Positions 52,958-54,131 of a stretch of 54,131 bases of DNA are shown one piece after another. Every line of letters starts with the position of its first letter. The stretch's first letter is position 1. The stretch comes from Clostridiales bacterium (GTDB lineage: Bacteria > Bacillota > Clostridia > Christensenellales > Pumilibacteraceae): contig JAFLVD010000014.1 in assembly GCA_022508485.1 (NCBI GenBank), forward strand, positions 1 to 54,131. The letters run 5' to 3'. The notes beneath the pieces are model-generated. The model was not told where the DNA came from and did no database searches. It saw only the letters and a program-made list of their open reading frames with translations. Both the position numbers and the translations under genes were made by a program.

Positions 52958-54131
52958 AAAGATTTTCGACTGTTTTATCCGCTCTTGTTATGTCGGTTGC
53001 GCTGCTATTTACCGCTTGCGGCGGTAATACCGATAATACCGAAAAAGAAATCTATTACACGGTTACTTTCGATTCGCAGGGAGGAAGCGAGGTCGAAAGT
53101 CAGCGCGTATTGGAAGGCAATCCGGCACATACTCCTAAATCGCCTACACGCGGCGACGACATATTTCAGGGCTGGTATAAGTCTGACGATGAAAACGCCG
53201 AGCTTTGGCACTTTACAACAGACCGCGTAACCTGTGATATTACGCTTTACGCTTTCTGGAAGGAAGCCGAAGAAGAGCAGATTGACACCATTGTTTACGA
53301 ATTAAATTCTGCTAAGACGGGCTATATCGTAAAGGGGGACAACGGACAGAGTGCGGCGATCGTAATTCCTGCCGAACATGAAGGATTGCCCGTTGTGGAA
53401 ATAGGCGACAGTGCGTTTGCTTATTCCAAGCATAATTCCGATATTATTTCCGTAATAATCCCCGATACCGTAACCACAATCGGCAAGAACGCGTTTTACA
53501 GTCGTGGGTCGGATTTGACGACGTTCAATATAGGGGAAAACAGCAATCTTACTACTATCGGCAACAACGCTTTTTCGGGTTGCCGTGCGCTTAAATCTAT
53601 TTGGCTTCCGGCAACGCTTTTATCTATTGGCGATTCCGCCTTTAACAACTGCGGTTCGCTCGATACTATTACGGTAGCAGGCGGCAACACAGTATATTCG
53701 AGCGAAGGTAATAACTTAATTGAAATTCCGACTCACACGCTCGTTCGTGGGAGTAACAACAGCATAATCCCGGAAAGTGTTACAACGATTGCACAGGCGG
53801 CGTTCCGTCGTGCGGCTTTGTCAACGCTTATAATTCCGGTGTCGGTAACTTCAATCGGAAACTATATTATTCAGGACAGCTCGGTATCTTCAATAAAATA
53901 TGAAGGCACTGCCGAGCAATGGGAAGCTGTTGCAAAAACGAAATATTGGAATATGGGCAAGACGGATATCGAAGTCGTTTGCTCTGACGAACGTGAGGAA
54001 ATAACAGAAATGTATATTACTATAAACGGCAATAAGCGGAAAGTAACGCTTGCACAGAATTCTACCGTTACGGCGCTTGTGGAATTACTGAAAAAGGGTG
54101 ATATCACCTATACCGCCAACGATTACGGCGG
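52954..54131 (+). CDS. Lipoprotein with Flg_new repeat, LRR_5 repeats and cyclophilin-like domain (cut by window end)
   Basis: The reading frame stays open for at least 392 residues to the window end. The start (ATG overlapping the upstream stop, GGAG 9 nt before) begins [20 protein letters not shown], followed by the lipobox Cys22. A Flg_new-like repeat (about 36-105, [29 protein letters not shown]) and LRR_5 units (about 115-335) come next. From about 351 a segment with [20 protein letters not shown] and [16 protein letters not shown] begins. It matches the start of bacterial cyclophilin-like (Cyclophil_like2) domains, which typically continue FEKVG. The domain is probably completed beyond 54131. 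It is translationally coupled to the acetyltransferase, and both share the shifted composition. Confidence 0.88.
   Translation, partial: MKRFSTVLSALVMSVALLFTACGGNTDNTEKEIYYTVTFDSQGGSEVESQRVLEGNPAHTPKSPTRGDDIFQGWYKSDDENAELWHFTTDRVTCDITLYAFWKEAEEEQIDTIVYELNSAKTGYIVKGDNGQSAAIVIPAEHEGLPVVEIGDSAFAYSKHNSDIISVIIPDTVTTIGKNAFYSRGSDLTTFNIGENSNLTTIGNNAFSGCRALKSIWLPATLLSIGDSAFNNCGSLDTITVAGGNTVYSSEGNNLIEIPTHTLVRGSNNSIIPESVTTIAQAAFRRAALSTLIIPVSVTSIGNYIIQDSSVSSIKYEGTAEQWEAVAKTKYWNMGKTDIEVVCSDEREEITEMYITINGNKRKVTLAQNSTVTALVELLKKGDITYTANDYG

Overview
The window looks like a chromosomal segment of a gut-type anaerobic Bacillota (Clostridia; Christensenellales-like would fit, but this rests on gene content, not a phylogenetic marker). 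Pointers are many BspA-type LRR_5 proteins, Listeria-Bacteroides (Flg_new) repeats, permuted GH3 enzymes, tryptophanase, fermentative D-lactate dehydrogenase, consensus sigma-A promoters and AGGAGG-type ribosome sites. No tRNA, rRNA, CRISPR array, transposase or phage gene was seen. Most of the window shares one codon style; about 49020-49980 and 52330-54131 are more AT-rich and may have come in separately.

Layout. 73-3698 (minus): Gfo/Idh/MocA oxidoreductase, unknown membrane protein and cytoplasmic LRR protein. Divergent from it, 3867-9715 (plus): intracellular GH31 glycosidase, then a long LRR lipoprotein. 9869-15904 (plus): a tight four-gene operon with a release-factor-like GGQ protein, a UvrD-like helicase, a coiled-coil protein and a membrane-anchored beta-helix protein, ending in a terminator shared with the convergent tryptophanase/SGNH-lipoprotein pair (15969-19138, minus). 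19448-24337 (plus): surface O-acylation cassette (SGNH lipoprotein, small membrane protein, MBOAT, second SGNH protein with an LRR tail). 24455-26446: LytTR response regulator and GHKL kinase. 26622-30739: lipoprotein plus a permuted GH3 enzyme held between two membrane helices. 30939-32668: a small protein, D-lactate dehydrogenase and another small protein. 32913-48944: a 16-kb operon for a discoidin-domain lipoprotein, a four-helix membrane protein, a 2305-residue double GH3 and a 2338-residue lipoprotein with eight CBM-like modules. 49113-54131: SHOCT membrane protein, DIP1984-like protein, a second cytoplasmic LRR protein paralogous to the first, and an acetyltransferase overlapping a lipoprotein cut by the right edge.

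How it fits together. Most genes build a glycan-handling cell surface: lipoproteins that bind sugars or partners, exposed GH3 enzymes fixed in the membrane, a cytosolic GH31 and oxidoreductase for released sugars, and an acyltransferase cassette that may modify a surface polymer. The LytTR/GHKL pair sits between the acylation and GH3 blocks and may control one of them.

Most promising unexplained items: (1) the 9869-15904 operon, led by a GGQ protein lacking the stop-codon-reading tripeptide; (2) three genes whose promoters are TTGAMA-N17-TATAAT-N6-ATG, so transcription should begin on the A of the start codon (leaderless mRNA); (3) the double, permuted, four-pass membrane GH3 with one degenerate module and a charge-segregated cytoplasmic tail carrying an A9 slippery run.
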